NCBI RefSeq assembly: GCF_900100275.1
Contig: NZ_FNET01000001.1
Coordinates: 930,001-994,000 of the forward strand
Source of the DNA: Lentzea albidocapillata subsp. violacea
Lineage (GTDB): Bacteria; Actinomycetota; Actinomycetes; Mycobacteriales; Pseudonocardiaceae
Length of the DNA stretch: 64,000 nucleotides
Direction: 5' to 3'
In this document: positions 24,401-31,466 of the stretch, piece after piece
Numbering within the stretch: position 1 is the stretch's first letter
How the letters are laid out: each line of letters begins with the position of its first letter
Program-made: the position numbers and the translations under genes
The notes under the pieces: model-generated
Seen by the model: the letters and a program-made list of their open reading frames with translations, nothing else
Told to the model about the DNA's origin: nothing
The model's database searches: none

Positions 24401-25257
24401 ACCAGGACGTCGCCGGGGCCTTCGGCCTGCAGCTCGCGGACGGCGTTGATGATGCCCTGGGTCTGGTCGTCGTCCTCCTCCAGCGGCCGGTAGCGGGTCT
24501 CGACGGGGTAGGTGCGGCCGGAGACCTCGATGACCGGGGCGTCGCCGAAGTGCTGGCTGAAACGCTGCGGGTCGATCGTGGCGGAGGTGATGATGATCTT
24601 GAGGTCGGGGCGGCGCGGCAGCAGCTGCTTGAGGTAGCCGAGCAGGAAGTCGACGTTGAGGCTGCGTTCGTGCGCCTCGTCGATGATGATCGTGTCGTAG
24701 CGCGACAGGGTGGCGTCGGTCTGGATCTCGGCGAGCAGGATGCCGTCGGTCATGAGCTTGACCAGCGTCTCGTCACCGGACTGGTCGGTGAACCGCACCT
24801 TGTAGCCGATCGTGTCACCGAGCTTGGTGCCCAGCTCCTCCGCGACGCGTTCGGCGACGGTGCGCGCGGCGATGCGACGCGGCTGGGTGTGCCCGATCTG
24901 GCCGGTGATGCCGCGGCCGAGTTCCAGGCAGATCTTGGGCAGCTGCGTGGTCTTGCCCGACCCGGTCTCGCCGGCGACGATCACGACCTGGTTGTGCTCG
25001 ATCAGGTCCTTGATGTCGTCCTTGCGCTGACTGACCGGCAGCTCGGCCGGATAGCTGATCTGGGGAACGGACTCCCGGCGCAGCGCGACCTTGAGCGCGG
25101 CCTCGTCGATCTGGGCGGCGATCTCCTCGGTGATCTTCTTGCGCGCCAGCGGGTCTTTGACCTTGCGTGCGCTGTCGAGGCGCCTGGCGAGCCGGCGTTG
25201 ATCACGCGGCATGAGCTCGGGCAGGCGTTTGTGCAGTTCAGCGTGCGGGGTGTCCAT
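21391..25257 (-). CDS. hrpA: ATP-dependent RNA helicase HrpA
   Basis: A 1288-residue DEAH-box RNA helicase of full HrpA length. The motor has GETGSGKTTQ (motif I), DEAHERSLN (motif II), SATID (III), VFLSGEREI and the QRKGRCGR motif (VI). The HA2 and OB-fold regions and the long HrpA-specific C-terminal domain (DUF3418) follow, ending RYTVSDKRIYKALDAV. HrpA helps rescue stalled ribosomes and process mRNA. It is monocistronic, with an ATG start and about 235 bp of upstream non-coding DNA. Confidence 0.96.
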   Translation of the reverse strand: MDTPHAELHKRLPELMPRDQRRLARRLDSARKVKDPLARKKITEEIAAQIDEAALKVALRRESVPQISYPAELPVSQRKDDIKDLIEHNQVVIVAGETGSGKTTQLPKICLELGRGITGQIGHTQPRRIAARTVAERVAEELGTKLGDTIGYKVRFTDQSGDETLVKLMTDGILLAEIQTDATLSRYDTIIIDEAHERSLNVDFLLGYLKQLLPRRPDLKIIITSATIDPQRFSQHFGDAPVIEVSGRTYPVETRYRPLEEDDDQTQGIINAVRELQAEGPGDVLVFLSGEREIRDTAEALKQEDLRNTEILPLYARLSVGEQHRVFQRHTGRRVVLATNVAETSLTVPGIKYVVDPGNARISRYSHRLKVQRLPIEPISQASANQRKGRCGRVSEGICIRLYSEEDFEARPEFTDAEILRTNLASVILQMTNIGLGDVAKFPFIDPPDSRNINDGIGLLQELGAINAAEKKLTATGRKLAALPVDPRLGRMVLEADTTGCLQEVMIIAAALSIQDPRERPADQQEAATQQHARFVDSESDFVTFLNLWQYLKEQQKELSGNQFRKRCKAEFLNYLRVREWQDIYLQLRQVAKQIGLHPNEQPGDPRNIHIALLSGLLSHIGVKDVLKKQAPNEKRRPLTEFLGARNAKFAIFPGSALAKKPPQWVMAAELVETSRLWGRIAAKIEPEWAERLGEHVVKRQYSEPHWESKRGSVVALEKVTLYGVPIVAGRKVSYGRIDPALSRELFIRHALVQGEWTTHHRFFHTNRALLEEVGELENRARRRDIVVDEETLFEFYDKRVATEVVSARHFDSWWKKQKDKNQLTFTKDMLVNDRADVTPDAYPDQWRQGELTLPLSYHFEPGTKNDGVTVQLPLPALTALDDDAFSWQIPGLRHDLVVALIRSLPKQIRRNFVPVPDVATAVLARIKPSESSLLSGVERELKALTGVTVRREDWQFDAVPDHLKLTFQVVDEHNRTLAEGKDIAVLKEKLRDEVRESLSQAAGHLERAGLTTWDFDALPKTIEQRQSGITVTAYPSLLDQGESVAIKVLDTPGRQAYAHRRGVRRLLLLGINSPVKHLQRHLDNAAKLALTRNPHGGVAALLSDCIMAAVDRLMGEPAWDAKSYAAQLKKVQAALNDTTWVVVQEVRKVLEAAHEAELALTGLKGAPDSANDIRAHLNSLVYKGFVTHTGYDRLPDLVRYLKGIARRIEKLPENPRRDLDWTGQVHQVHAEYRELRAQTPADEPSPELDEIRWMIEELRLSYFAQTIKTRYTVSDKRIYKALDAVPL

Positions 25258-25462
25258 TTGGGCTCAAGGATAGACAGGGCGCGCGGGTTCGCTCGCGTCA
25301 ATAACCGTCAGACCCCGCCGCCGGCACGTGAGATCGCCTACTCCGCGATGCCGTGCCGCCGCCGGGGCCGGTGGCCGGACGCGGCATTCCACAGCTGCCG
25401 GAGTTGCCCGGAAAAAGCCGCTGGGCAGCTTTCCCGGTGCTCCGTCCGGCGGGTGCCGCGAA

Positions 25463-25485
25463 TTGTCAGACCCCTTCGATAACGT
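25463..25485 (+). promoter_or_regulatory. Predicted PafBC-dependent (RecA-NDp) DNA-damage promoter
   Basis: TTGTCAGAC, then 8 bp, then TAACGT matches the mycobacterial LexA-independent damage promoter (TTGTCRGTG-N8-TANNNT) at every defined position except the last two of the first block. The -10 ends 7 bp before the ATG of the DUF4240 gene, so the message is leaderless. An equal arrangement precedes the next gene to the right. Confidence 0.7.
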
Positions 25486-25492
25486 CACGGGT

Positions 25493-26074
25493 ATGGATCT
25501 CGACGTCTTCTGGGCACTGCTCGACCAGTCGGCTTCTGCCTCCTCTGACCAGCACGAACGCCGCGTGTGGCTGACGTCGAGGCTGGCTTTGCTGCCGCCG
25601 GGCGACATTTGCGGTTTCGAGACTTTGCTGAGCGCTTCACGCGGTCGCGTGAACACGTTCTTACACTGGCACGCGGCTTATGTCGTGTGTGATGGATTGT
25701 GTTCCGCCGACCGTTTCTTCGAGTTCCAGTCGTGGGTGATCGGGCTGGGCCACGAGGTGCTGGCCTCGGTGGCGGCCTCACCGGACGCGCTGGCCGGCGT
25801 GCCGGCGGTGCGGACGCTGCTGGCGGTCGGGGCGCAGTCGTGGCCGGACGCGGCGTGGCCGTTGTGGGAGGGGCTGTCCGGGGTGGCGCGTGAGGCGTTC
25901 TTCCTGGCGACGGGGCGGTCGCTGGACAACGCGCTGGCGATCCTGGGCCACGTGCCGGTGACGGACGCGGGGCCGTTCACCGGTGAGGTGTGGGATCTGG
26001 ACTCGCCGGTGGAGGCGGCGGTGCGGCTGCCCCGGTTGTGGGAGCTGTCCGGTGGGCTGGAGGAGGCGGCGTGA
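25493..26074 (+). CDS. DUF4240 domain protein under a damage-type promoter
   Basis: A 193-residue soluble protein with the DUF4240 opening (MDLDVFWALLDQS) and core (RVNTFLHWHAAYVVCDGLCSADRFFEFQSWVIGLG). DUF4240 is a family of unknown function common in actinomycetes and often found near immunity or toxin-like genes. The ATG sits 7 bp after a PafBC-type -10 element, so it is likely leaderless and damage-induced. Its N-terminus is related to that of the next gene, suggesting duplication. Confidence 0.8.
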   Translation: MDLDVFWALLDQSASASSDQHERRVWLTSRLALLPPGDICGFETLLSASRGRVNTFLHWHAAYVVCDGLCSADRFFEFQSWVIGLGHEVLASVAASPDALAGVPAVRTLLAVGAQSWPDAAWPLWEGLSGVAREAFFLATGRSLDNALAILGHVPVTDAGPFTGEVWDLDSPVEAAVRLPRLWELSGGLEEAA

Positions 26075-26296
26075 CCCAGCCGGTCCGCAGCGCCCGGATG
26101 AACAGGAAGACCGGGTGTTGAGCACCTCGGCGATCCTCGGCGTGAGCACGTGGTGGGCACGTGGTGGGAACCATGCCGGGTGGATGCATGCCTGGTGGGT
26201 GCAGGTCGGCGTCCTCGACGCGGGCACGGTCGCCGGGCCGTTGCCGGCGAGGCGTCGCCCACGGTCCGGGGCCTGGCACGTTCGGCCGGGGTCGTG

Positions 26297-26385
26297 CCCG
26301 ATCGGCACCGCCGCCCGATCGGCACCGCCGCCCGATCGGCACCGCCGCCCCGATCGGCACCGCCGAGCGTCGGTCGGCACCGCCG
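26297..26385. repeat. 17-bp tandem repeat
   Basis: CCCGATCGGCACCGCCG occurs three times head to tail (26297-26347), a fourth time with one extra C (26348-26365), and a fifth degenerate copy follows. The surrounding 433 bp between the two DUF4240-type genes (26075-26507) contain no gene I can support; a loosely repeated GGTGGG-rich stretch lies just left. Confidence 0.9.
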
Positions 26386-26477
26386 ACCCTCGCGGCGCGA
26401 CGGCTCTCGCCGCCCGAAGGCCCATCCGCCCGGCATCGTGCGGCCTCTGACCTGCACTGATGTCGAGGCTTCAAAAA

Positions 26478-26500
26478 TTGTCAGACCCTCTCGCTAGCGT
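26478..26500 (+). promoter_or_regulatory. Predicted PafBC-dependent (RecA-NDp) DNA-damage promoter
   Basis: TTGTCAGAC, 8 bp, then TAGCGT, ending 7 bp before the ATG at 26508. Sequence, internal spacing and distance to the start are the same as for the promoter at 25463-25485. Confidence 0.7.
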
Positions 26501-26507
26501 TCTCGGC

Positions 26508-27050
26508 ATGGACCTGAACGCGTTCTGGGGCCTGGCGGAGTCGTCCGGCGTGGCGGCTTCCGATCAGGACGGCCGGCTGGAGTGGCGCACCGCCGCCCTG
26601 GCCGCGGTGCGCGCGATGGCTCCGGTGGATGAGTCGTGGGATCGCGGTGGCTCCGGCGGGGGTCACCGCGCGGGTTCCGCGGACGAGCGCGTTGTTCGGG
26701 AAGGTGGCGTGATGGCCGTGCCCGTGGCTGTTCCGGTCGACGTGGTGGTGTGGCGGGCTCCTGGTCCGGCGTCCTTCCCGGAGGCGGCGGCCCGCTATGC
26801 GGAGTTGCGGTCCTCGCCGTTGGGGGCGTTCGAGCCGGCGGTGGCGGCGTTCGTGCGGGAGTTACGGCGCACGTCACCGGATCCCGCGTCGCCGGTGTCG
26901 TGGGACGAGGCGCTGACGGTGGGGGTGGACGCGGTGATCGTGCACGTGGTGTGGCCGGGGCAGCGTCAGGTGCTGGATCTAGTGGCGTTGCTGGCGTCGC
27001 GGCACGGGCTGGTGTGTTTCGAGCCGGCCCGCCAGGCCGCGATGTCCTGA
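26508..27050 (+). CDS. Chimeric or decayed DUF4240-related protein
   Basis: A 180-residue frame. The first ~35 residues (MDLNAFWGLAESSGV...DQDGRLEWRTAALAAV) resemble the start of the DUF4240 gene to the left. Then comes a Gly/Ser-rich junction without family features, and from the internal ATG at 26712 a different compact domain (VPVAVPVDVVVWRAPGPASF, FEPAVAAFVRELR) that I do not recognise. It may be a DUF4240 5' end and promoter fused to another gene, or an independent 112-residue gene beginning at 26712. The 3' 85 bp overlap the convergent deaminase gene. Confidence 0.5.
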   Translation: MDLNAFWGLAESSGVAASDQDGRLEWRTAALAAVRAMAPVDESWDRGGSGGGHRAGSADERVVREGGVMAVPVAVPVDVVVWRAPGPASFPEAAARYAELRSSPLGAFEPAVAAFVRELRRTSPDPASPVSWDEALTVGVDAVIVHVVWPGQRQVLDLVALLASRHGLVCFEPARQAAMS

Positions 27051-27994
27051 CGCAGCAAGGTTTTCGTGTCCTCCGGCGCGAAGGACGCGTCGACGGCGTT
27101 GGTGGCGATGCGGGCGAGGGCGTCGTCGCCGAAGCCGAGGTGTTCGCGCAGCAGGCGGTACTCGCCGGTGAGCGTGATGCCGGTGGAGGCGGGGATGTCG
27201 GTGCTGAGCGTGACGGTCAGCCCGGCGTTGATGAGCAGTGGCAGCGGATGAGAGGAGAGAGATTCGACCAGTCCCAGCGCGACGTTCGACGACGGGCAGA
27301 CTTCGAGCGGTATGGCACGGTCCCGCAGCAGCGCGACGACTTCCGGATCGTCGAGCGCCCGGAACCCGTGCCCGATCCGGTCGGCGAGCCCGACGGTCAC
27401 GGCTTCGGCGACACTCGGCGCTCCGCAGCACTCCCCGGCGTGGTGCACGAGTCCGACCCCGGCGTCTCGCGCGGCGCGGAACACGCCGGCGAACGGGGTG
27501 AGCGGGTAGTCCTCCGCTCCGGCCGTCCCGATCGCCACGACCTGTGGGTGTGCCGTCGCGAGCCGCAGTGAGTCGCGCAGTCGCGCTACCGATCGCTTCC
27601 TGGGGTGGTCCACGATCACACGGCATTCGATGCCGTGGGCGGCCTGTCCTGCGGCGAGCCCGGACAACACCGCCTCGAGCGGCATGTCCGGATCACCGAG
27701 TCGTTCTCCGTGCGCTGCCGCGGTGAACGTGACCTCGGCGTACCGGGTCCCCTGCGCTGCTTCCTCGGCGCAGAACTCGTACGCGATCCGGTGGAAGTCC
27801 TCGGCTCGCCGCAGGCAGTCCCGCACTGCCCCGTTGTGGGCGGCGAACTGCGCGAAGCCGTCGAACGCCCCGGCCTGCACGGCGGGAACGTCGACGCCGT
27901 GGTGCTCGGCGAGTTCCGCGAGGGTGTCCGCGCGCACGGTGCTTTCGAGGTGCACGTGCAGGTGGGCTTTGGGCAACGTCGCGAGGTCACGCAT
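26966..27994 (-). CDS. Adenosine-deaminase-family hydrolase with altered active-site motif
   Basis: A 342-residue TIM-barrel deaminase. Zinc ligands and catalytic residues are visible: His13 and His15 (HLHVHLES), His185 and Glu188 (HHAGE), His209 (RIGHG) and Asp266. Real adenosine deaminases read STDDP here; this one reads STDIP, so the second Asp, which contacts the purine ring, is Ile267. The enzyme should still be a zinc deaminase, but its substrate may not be adenosine. The C-terminal tail lies antisense to the preceding plus-strand gene over 85 bp. Confidence 0.85.
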   Translation of the reverse strand: MRDLATLPKAHLHVHLESTVRADTLAELAEHHGVDVPAVQAGAFDGFAQFAAHNGAVRDCLRRAEDFHRIAYEFCAEEAAQGTRYAEVTFTAAAHGERLGDPDMPLEAVLSGLAAGQAAHGIECRVIVDHPRKRSVARLRDSLRLATAHPQVVAIGTAGAEDYPLTPFAGVFRAARDAGVGLVHHAGECCGAPSVAEAVTVGLADRIGHGFRALDDPEVVALLRDRAIPLEVCPSSNVALGLVESLSSHPLPLLINAGLTVTLSTDIPASTGITLTGEYRLLREHLGFGDDALARIATNAVDASFAPEDTKTLLRQDIAAWRAGSKHTSPCRDASNATRSST

Positions 27995-28111
27995 GTGGCG
28001 CGACGCTACCCAAGGCCCGTCAGCGGGCGCCCGGCATTTTCGCGGGCGTCATCTGGCCGGGCGCCATCCGGCGAGGAACGTCACCGCGCCGGCAGTCGGT
28101 GCGCGGGGCCG

Positions 28112-28210
28112 GTGATGGCCGCCGTCGCGCGCACCAGGGGTGCGGTGTGCGCCGTCGCGCGCACCAGGGTGTGATGGCCGCCGCCGCGCGCACCAGGGGT
28201 GCGGTGTGCG
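28112..28210. repeat. 40-bp direct repeats with a 59-bp period
   Basis: Bases 28112-28151 and 28171-28210 are the same 40-mer with one change. The 19 bp between them (28152-28170) are a partial third copy of the core (GCGCGCACCAGGG). They lie in the 480-bp gene-free stretch 27995-28474. Confidence 0.9.
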
Positions 28211-28367
28211 CGGCCGAGGATGCCGGGGCTTGTTTGTGCTGGCCACCTTCCGGGGTGACTGCCAGAGCGATCCCGTGACGACGCGCTGAAAACGTCAGGC
28301 CGTGAAGAAGAGGGACCGCCCATCTGGGTTGACCGAGTTGACGGGCTTACCTCCCCTGGCGAATTGC

Positions 28368-28401
28368 GTGCGCCGAGCCCGCGCGTGCGCCGAGCCCGCG
28401 C
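28368..28401. repeat. 17-bp exact tandem duplication
   Basis: GTGCGCCGAGCCCGCGC is present twice in a row, about 75 bp before the DUF4180 gene start. The rest of 28211-28474 shows no gene or clear signal. Confidence 0.9.
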
Positions 28402-28474
28402 AACCGGTGATCACCGGGCGCGCGCGGGTATTCGGCGCGACATCGGGCGGGTGCCGCCACTAGGTTCCGGTGCC

Positions 28475-28846
28475 ATGCCTGATGTTGTGCAGACGCGCCA
28501 CGGCGCGACGGTGCTGATGTGCGCCGAGGAAGGTCCCCGCATCACCGACGAGCAGTCCGCCGTGGACCTGATCGGCACCTTGTGGGGTCAGGACGTGCGG
28601 TGGCTGGTGTTGCCGGTGGCGCGGTTGTCCGAGGACTTCCTGGTGCTGCGCACGCGGGTGGCGGGTGCGGTGGTGCAGAAGTTCCAGCAGTACGGGTTCG
28701 CGGTCGCGGTGGTCGGGGACATCACGGAGCAGGTCGCGGCGAGCACGGCGCTGCGGGACTTCGTGTACGAGTCGAACCGGGGCCGGCAGCTGTGGTTCGT
28801 CGCGGACGAGGCGGAACTGGACGCACGGCTGAGCGCGGCGGCCTGA
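28475..28846 (+). CDS. DUF4180 domain protein
   Basis: A 123-residue single-domain protein. It has the DUF4180 pattern: ITDEQSAVDLIGTLWGQDVRWLVLP, LSEDFLVLRTRVAGAVVQKFQQYG and a final ALRDFVYESNRGRQLWFV. The fold resembles STAS-like small regulators, but function is unknown. The ATG lies 10 bp after TAGGTT, suggesting a leaderless or very short-leader message. Confidence 0.82.
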   Translation: MPDVVQTRHGATVLMCAEEGPRITDEQSAVDLIGTLWGQDVRWLVLPVARLSEDFLVLRTRVAGAVVQKFQQYGFAVAVVGDITEQVAASTALRDFVYESNRGRQLWFVADEAELDARLSAAA

Positions 28847-28860
28847 CCACGCCGAACAGC

Positions 28861-28885
28861 CCTATTGCACATCGCTGGCAATAGG
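28861..28885. promoter_or_regulatory. Inverted repeat before the aldolase/recombinase pair
   Basis: CCTATTGC and GCAATAGG are perfect 8-bp arms around a 9-bp spacer, 14 bp before the ATG at 28899 and 15 bp after the DUF4180 stop. It may be an operator for the downstream genes or a weak terminator; no T-run follows. Confidence 0.5.
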
Positions 28886-28898
28886 TAGGGTTGCGGGT

Positions 28899-29945
28899 AT
28901 GGACATCCGTCGTTCGCTCTCGCAGCACAGTGGCCCGCGCAGGTCACCGCACGAGGTCCTCCGCCGTCTCGCCGAGCAGGTCACGCCGCGGACGCGGCCG
29001 GAGGACCCGGTGCGGGAACTGGAGGAACGGGTCGCGGGCCTGCTGGGCAAGCCCGCGACCTTGTTCTTCCCGTCTGGAACGATGGCGCAGCAGGTGGCGT
29101 TGCGGGTGCACGCCGACAGGACGGGCCGCCGGTCGTTCGCGGGGCATCCGCAAACGCACCTGCACGTGTGGGAGAACCAGGGCTACAACGCGCTGCACGG
29201 CCTGCGGTTCCATCCCGTGGGCGACCGCAACGAACTGTTCGGCCTCGATGATCTGAAAGCGGTGCACGAACCGCTCGCGGCGGTGGTGTTCGAACTGCCG
29301 CAACGCGACATCGGCGGCGTGCTGCCCGCGTTCGCCGACCTGGCGGCGCAGACGGCGTGGGCGAGGCAGTCGGGGGCGGCCGCGCACTGCGACGGCGCGC
29401 GGTTGTGGGAGGCGCAGACCGGCTACGACGCCACGTTCGCCGAGATCTCCGCGTTGTTCGACACGGTGTACGTGTCGCTCTACAAAGGACTCGAAGGCGT
29501 GCGGGGCGCGGTGCTCGCCGGAGACGGCGAGACGATCGGGCAGGCGGCGGTGTGGCGGCGCCGGATGGGCGGGGCGATCGCCGACGCGTGGCCACTGGCC
29601 GCGATCGCGTTGATGGGCATGGACGTGAACCTGCCGAGGATGGGCGAGTTCCGCGACCACGCCCAGGCCCTCGCACGGGCGATCAACGACGACGGGTTCG
29701 CGCACACGACACCGGACGTGCCGGCCACTCCCCTGTTCCACGTCCACCTGCCGCTGTCGCGCCACGACGCGCAGCGGGCCGCTGAGCACCTGCTGCGGGA
29801 GACGGGGATCAGGCTGTTCCTGTACGCGCGGTCCAATCCGGATCCCCGCCGGTGCAGCTTCGAGGTGAGCGTGGGGATCAGCGGGCTGGAGTTCACGCCG
29901 CGCGAGGTGGCGGAGTTGATCAGAGGGCTACCATCGCGGGTGTGA
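28899..29945 (+). CDS. Threonine-aldolase-like PLP enzyme (beta-eliminating lyase family)
   Basis: A 348-residue fold-type I PLP enzyme that would split a beta-hydroxy amino acid such as threonine into glycine and an aldehyde. Features are LFFPSGTMAQQ, HCDGARLW (Asp165 and Arg168) and the cofactor lysine Lys196 in SLYKGLEG. The C-terminal small domain is complete. The stop lies inside the GTG start of the tyrosine-recombinase gene (GTGA), an unexpected coupling of a metabolic enzyme and an integrase. Confidence 0.87.
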   Translation: MDIRRSLSQHSGPRRSPHEVLRRLAEQVTPRTRPEDPVRELEERVAGLLGKPATLFFPSGTMAQQVALRVHADRTGRRSFAGHPQTHLHVWENQGYNALHGLRFHPVGDRNELFGLDDLKAVHEPLAAVVFELPQRDIGGVLPAFADLAAQTAWARQSGAAAHCDGARLWEAQTGYDATFAEISALFDTVYVSLYKGLEGVRGAVLAGDGETIGQAAVWRRRMGGAIADAWPLAAIALMGMDVNLPRMGEFRDHAQALARAINDDGFAHTTPDVPATPLFHVHLPLSRHDAQRAAEHLLRETGIRLFLYARSNPDPRRCSFEVSVGISGLEFTPREVAELIRGLPSRV

Positions 29946-31060
29946 GCCTGCCCGAACCCGTCCAGCACGCGCTGGTCAGGGTCTCGCACTCGGTCCTGAT
30001 CGACGTCGACGCGCTCGCGGGCGTGCGCGAGAGGTTCGACGACGAGCAGGCGGCGTCGCTGGCCGGGTACCTGCGCAGCGCGCAGTCGCCGAACACGGTG
30101 CGGGCGTACCGGTCGGACTGGATCGCGTGGGCCGGGTGGTGCCAGGTGGAGGGCCGTCAGGCGTTGCCGGCCGATCCTCTGGACGTGGCGGTCTATCTGG
30201 CGGTCGCGGCGGACACGGTGAAACCGGACGGGTCACCGGCGTTCGGGGCCTCGACGCTGGAACGCAAGTCGGCGGCGATCTCGGCGGTGCACGCGGCCAA
30301 CGGCCTGCCGAGCCCGACGCGCAGCGACGTCGTGCGGCTGACGCTGCGCGGTGTGCGGCGCACCCGCAAGTCGCAGCCCCGGCGCAAACGGCCGGTGCTG
30401 CTCGACACCCTCGAAGCACTGCTGAACGAACGACCGCAGGCGGGCCCGGCGCGCGCGAGGGACGCGTTGCTGCTGCTGGTGGGGTTCGCGGGCGCGTTGC
30501 GGCGCAGCGAACTGGCACAGATCGAGTTCTCCGACGTCACGGTGGACGTGGATCCGCGCACGCACGAGCCGTTGCTGCTGATCCGGCTGGGCACGACGAA
30601 GACCGACCAGACGGGCAAGCACCAGCAGTCGGTGGTGCTGCCACGCGGGAGCAGGCGGCCGACGTGCCCGGTGTGCGCGTTCGCGGACTGGGCCGACGTG
30701 CTCGACGGCAGGGAGCCCTCCGAGACCGGCCTGCACCGCTGCCACGGCTTCGAGGCGGGCGTCCGGCAGGGGCCGGTGTTCCCGGTGGTGAACCGGCACG
30801 GCGGCATCGGCACCAGGGCGATGTCGGGGCGTGCGGTGGCGGAGCTGGTGAAGCGGTACGCGGTGCGGGCGGGCCTGGATCCGGCGTTGTTCGGCGGGCA
30901 CTCGCTGCGGGCGGGGTTCGCGACGCAGGCGGCGCTGGGCGGGGCGAGCGACCGGGAGATCATGCGGCAGGGCCGGTGGACCAACCCGCGCACGGTGCAC
31001 CGCTACATCCGCACCGCGAATCCTCTCGAGGACAACGCCGTGACCCGCCTGGGCCTGTGA
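29942..31060 (+). CDS. Tyrosine recombinase / phage-type integrase
   Basis: A 372-residue site-specific recombinase. The N-terminal SAM-like arm (AGYLRSAQSPNTVRAYRSDW at 41-60) binds the core site. The catalytic domain has Arg187 (ALRRSE), Lys220 (TTKTD), His320 and Arg323 (GGHSLRAGF), Trp346 and the nucleophile Tyr355 (VHRYI). All catalytic residues are present. An insertion near 242-268 carries CPVC and RCHG, possibly a zinc knuckle. No tRNA, att repeat or phage gene is next to it, and it is translationally coupled to a threonine-aldolase-like gene. Confidence 0.88.
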   Translation: MSLPEPVQHALVRVSHSVLIDVDALAGVRERFDDEQAASLAGYLRSAQSPNTVRAYRSDWIAWAGWCQVEGRQALPADPLDVAVYLAVAADTVKPDGSPAFGASTLERKSAAISAVHAANGLPSPTRSDVVRLTLRGVRRTRKSQPRRKRPVLLDTLEALLNERPQAGPARARDALLLLVGFAGALRRSELAQIEFSDVTVDVDPRTHEPLLLIRLGTTKTDQTGKHQQSVVLPRGSRRPTCPVCAFADWADVLDGREPSETGLHRCHGFEAGVRQGPVFPVVNRHGGIGTRAMSGRAVAELVKRYAVRAGLDPALFGGHSLRAGFATQAALGGASDREIMRQGRWTNPRTVHRYIRTANPLEDNAVTRLGL

Positions 31061-31412
31061 ATCTGTGACCCAGCTCTCACTCTCTGTGGTTAACTATAAA
31101 CAAGATCCCCTCCGGTAGGGCTGCACCACCCGGACTAGTGGATTGAGCCGAAGGAACGCAAGGACCGGGAAGTTTCCGTTGTGTTTCCACGCCGTTTGAG
31201 CTGCTCTTTTGTTCCACCATCCGGACAAAACCCGGTGTCCTGACCAGCGACTCAGCCCAATTTATGAAGCGATCTCGCATTTTGGGAGTGGCTGGTCGCC
31301 TGCACCGAGAGCAATACGATCACCACACCCGGTCATAGCCGACGGCCAGGCTGTGAAACCCGGCACCCCTGTAACGGAACAAACATCAAGCAGACTCCGC
31401 CGCCGAAGAAGC
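31061..31412. other. Gene-free AT-richer spacer
   Basis: About 350 bp with visibly more A/T than its surroundings (for example TTAACTATAAACAAG and CCAATTTATGAAGCG). I find no convincing gene, tRNA or riboswitch. On the plus strand the text is G-rich to its left and C-rich to its right. Confidence 0.6.
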
Positions 31413-31454
31413 GCCGAGGCCCGGACCGACCCCCTGCACGGTCCGGGCCTCGGC
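31413..31454. terminator. Strong hairpin terminator
   Basis: A perfect 15-bp stem (GCCGAGGCCCGGACC / GGTCCGGGCCTCGGC) with a 12-nt loop, 12 bp beyond the stop of the NTF2-like gene on the minus strand. It should end that transcript. Confidence 0.85.
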
Positions 31455-31466
31455 ATGATCGTGTGC

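Noticed and set aside
25299..25322. Third PafBC promoter before hrpA (CCGTCAGACCCCG)
   Set aside because: It lacks TTG at the front and a TANNNT element at the right spacing, and it faces away from hrpA.
22183..25482. A 1099-codon open frame on the plus strand opposite hrpA
   Set aside because: It is the antisense shadow of hrpA; the translation is Val/Gly/Asp/Arg-rich with no domain, while the minus strand gives a complete helicase.
28112..28210. CRISPR array
   Set aside because: Only two full repeats, a partial copy as spacer, repeat longer than typical and no cas genes.
29942..31060. The tyrosine recombinase as part of a prophage
   Set aside because: No phage, repressor, excisionase or att repeat is visible on either side, and it is coupled to a metabolic gene.
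31077..31280. 67-codon minus-strand frame in the spacer
   Set aside because: No domain, low-quality composition, no start signal.
31264..31338. 24-codon small ORF (MKRSRILGVAGRL...)
   Set aside because: No ribosome-binding site and no known small-protein family; too short to support.
31061..31412. Riboswitch or dif site in the AT-richer spacer
   Set aside because: I looked for ydaO-like, cobalamin and T-box signatures and for the actinobacterial dif core (CCGATAAT/ATTATGTCAAGT); none matched.
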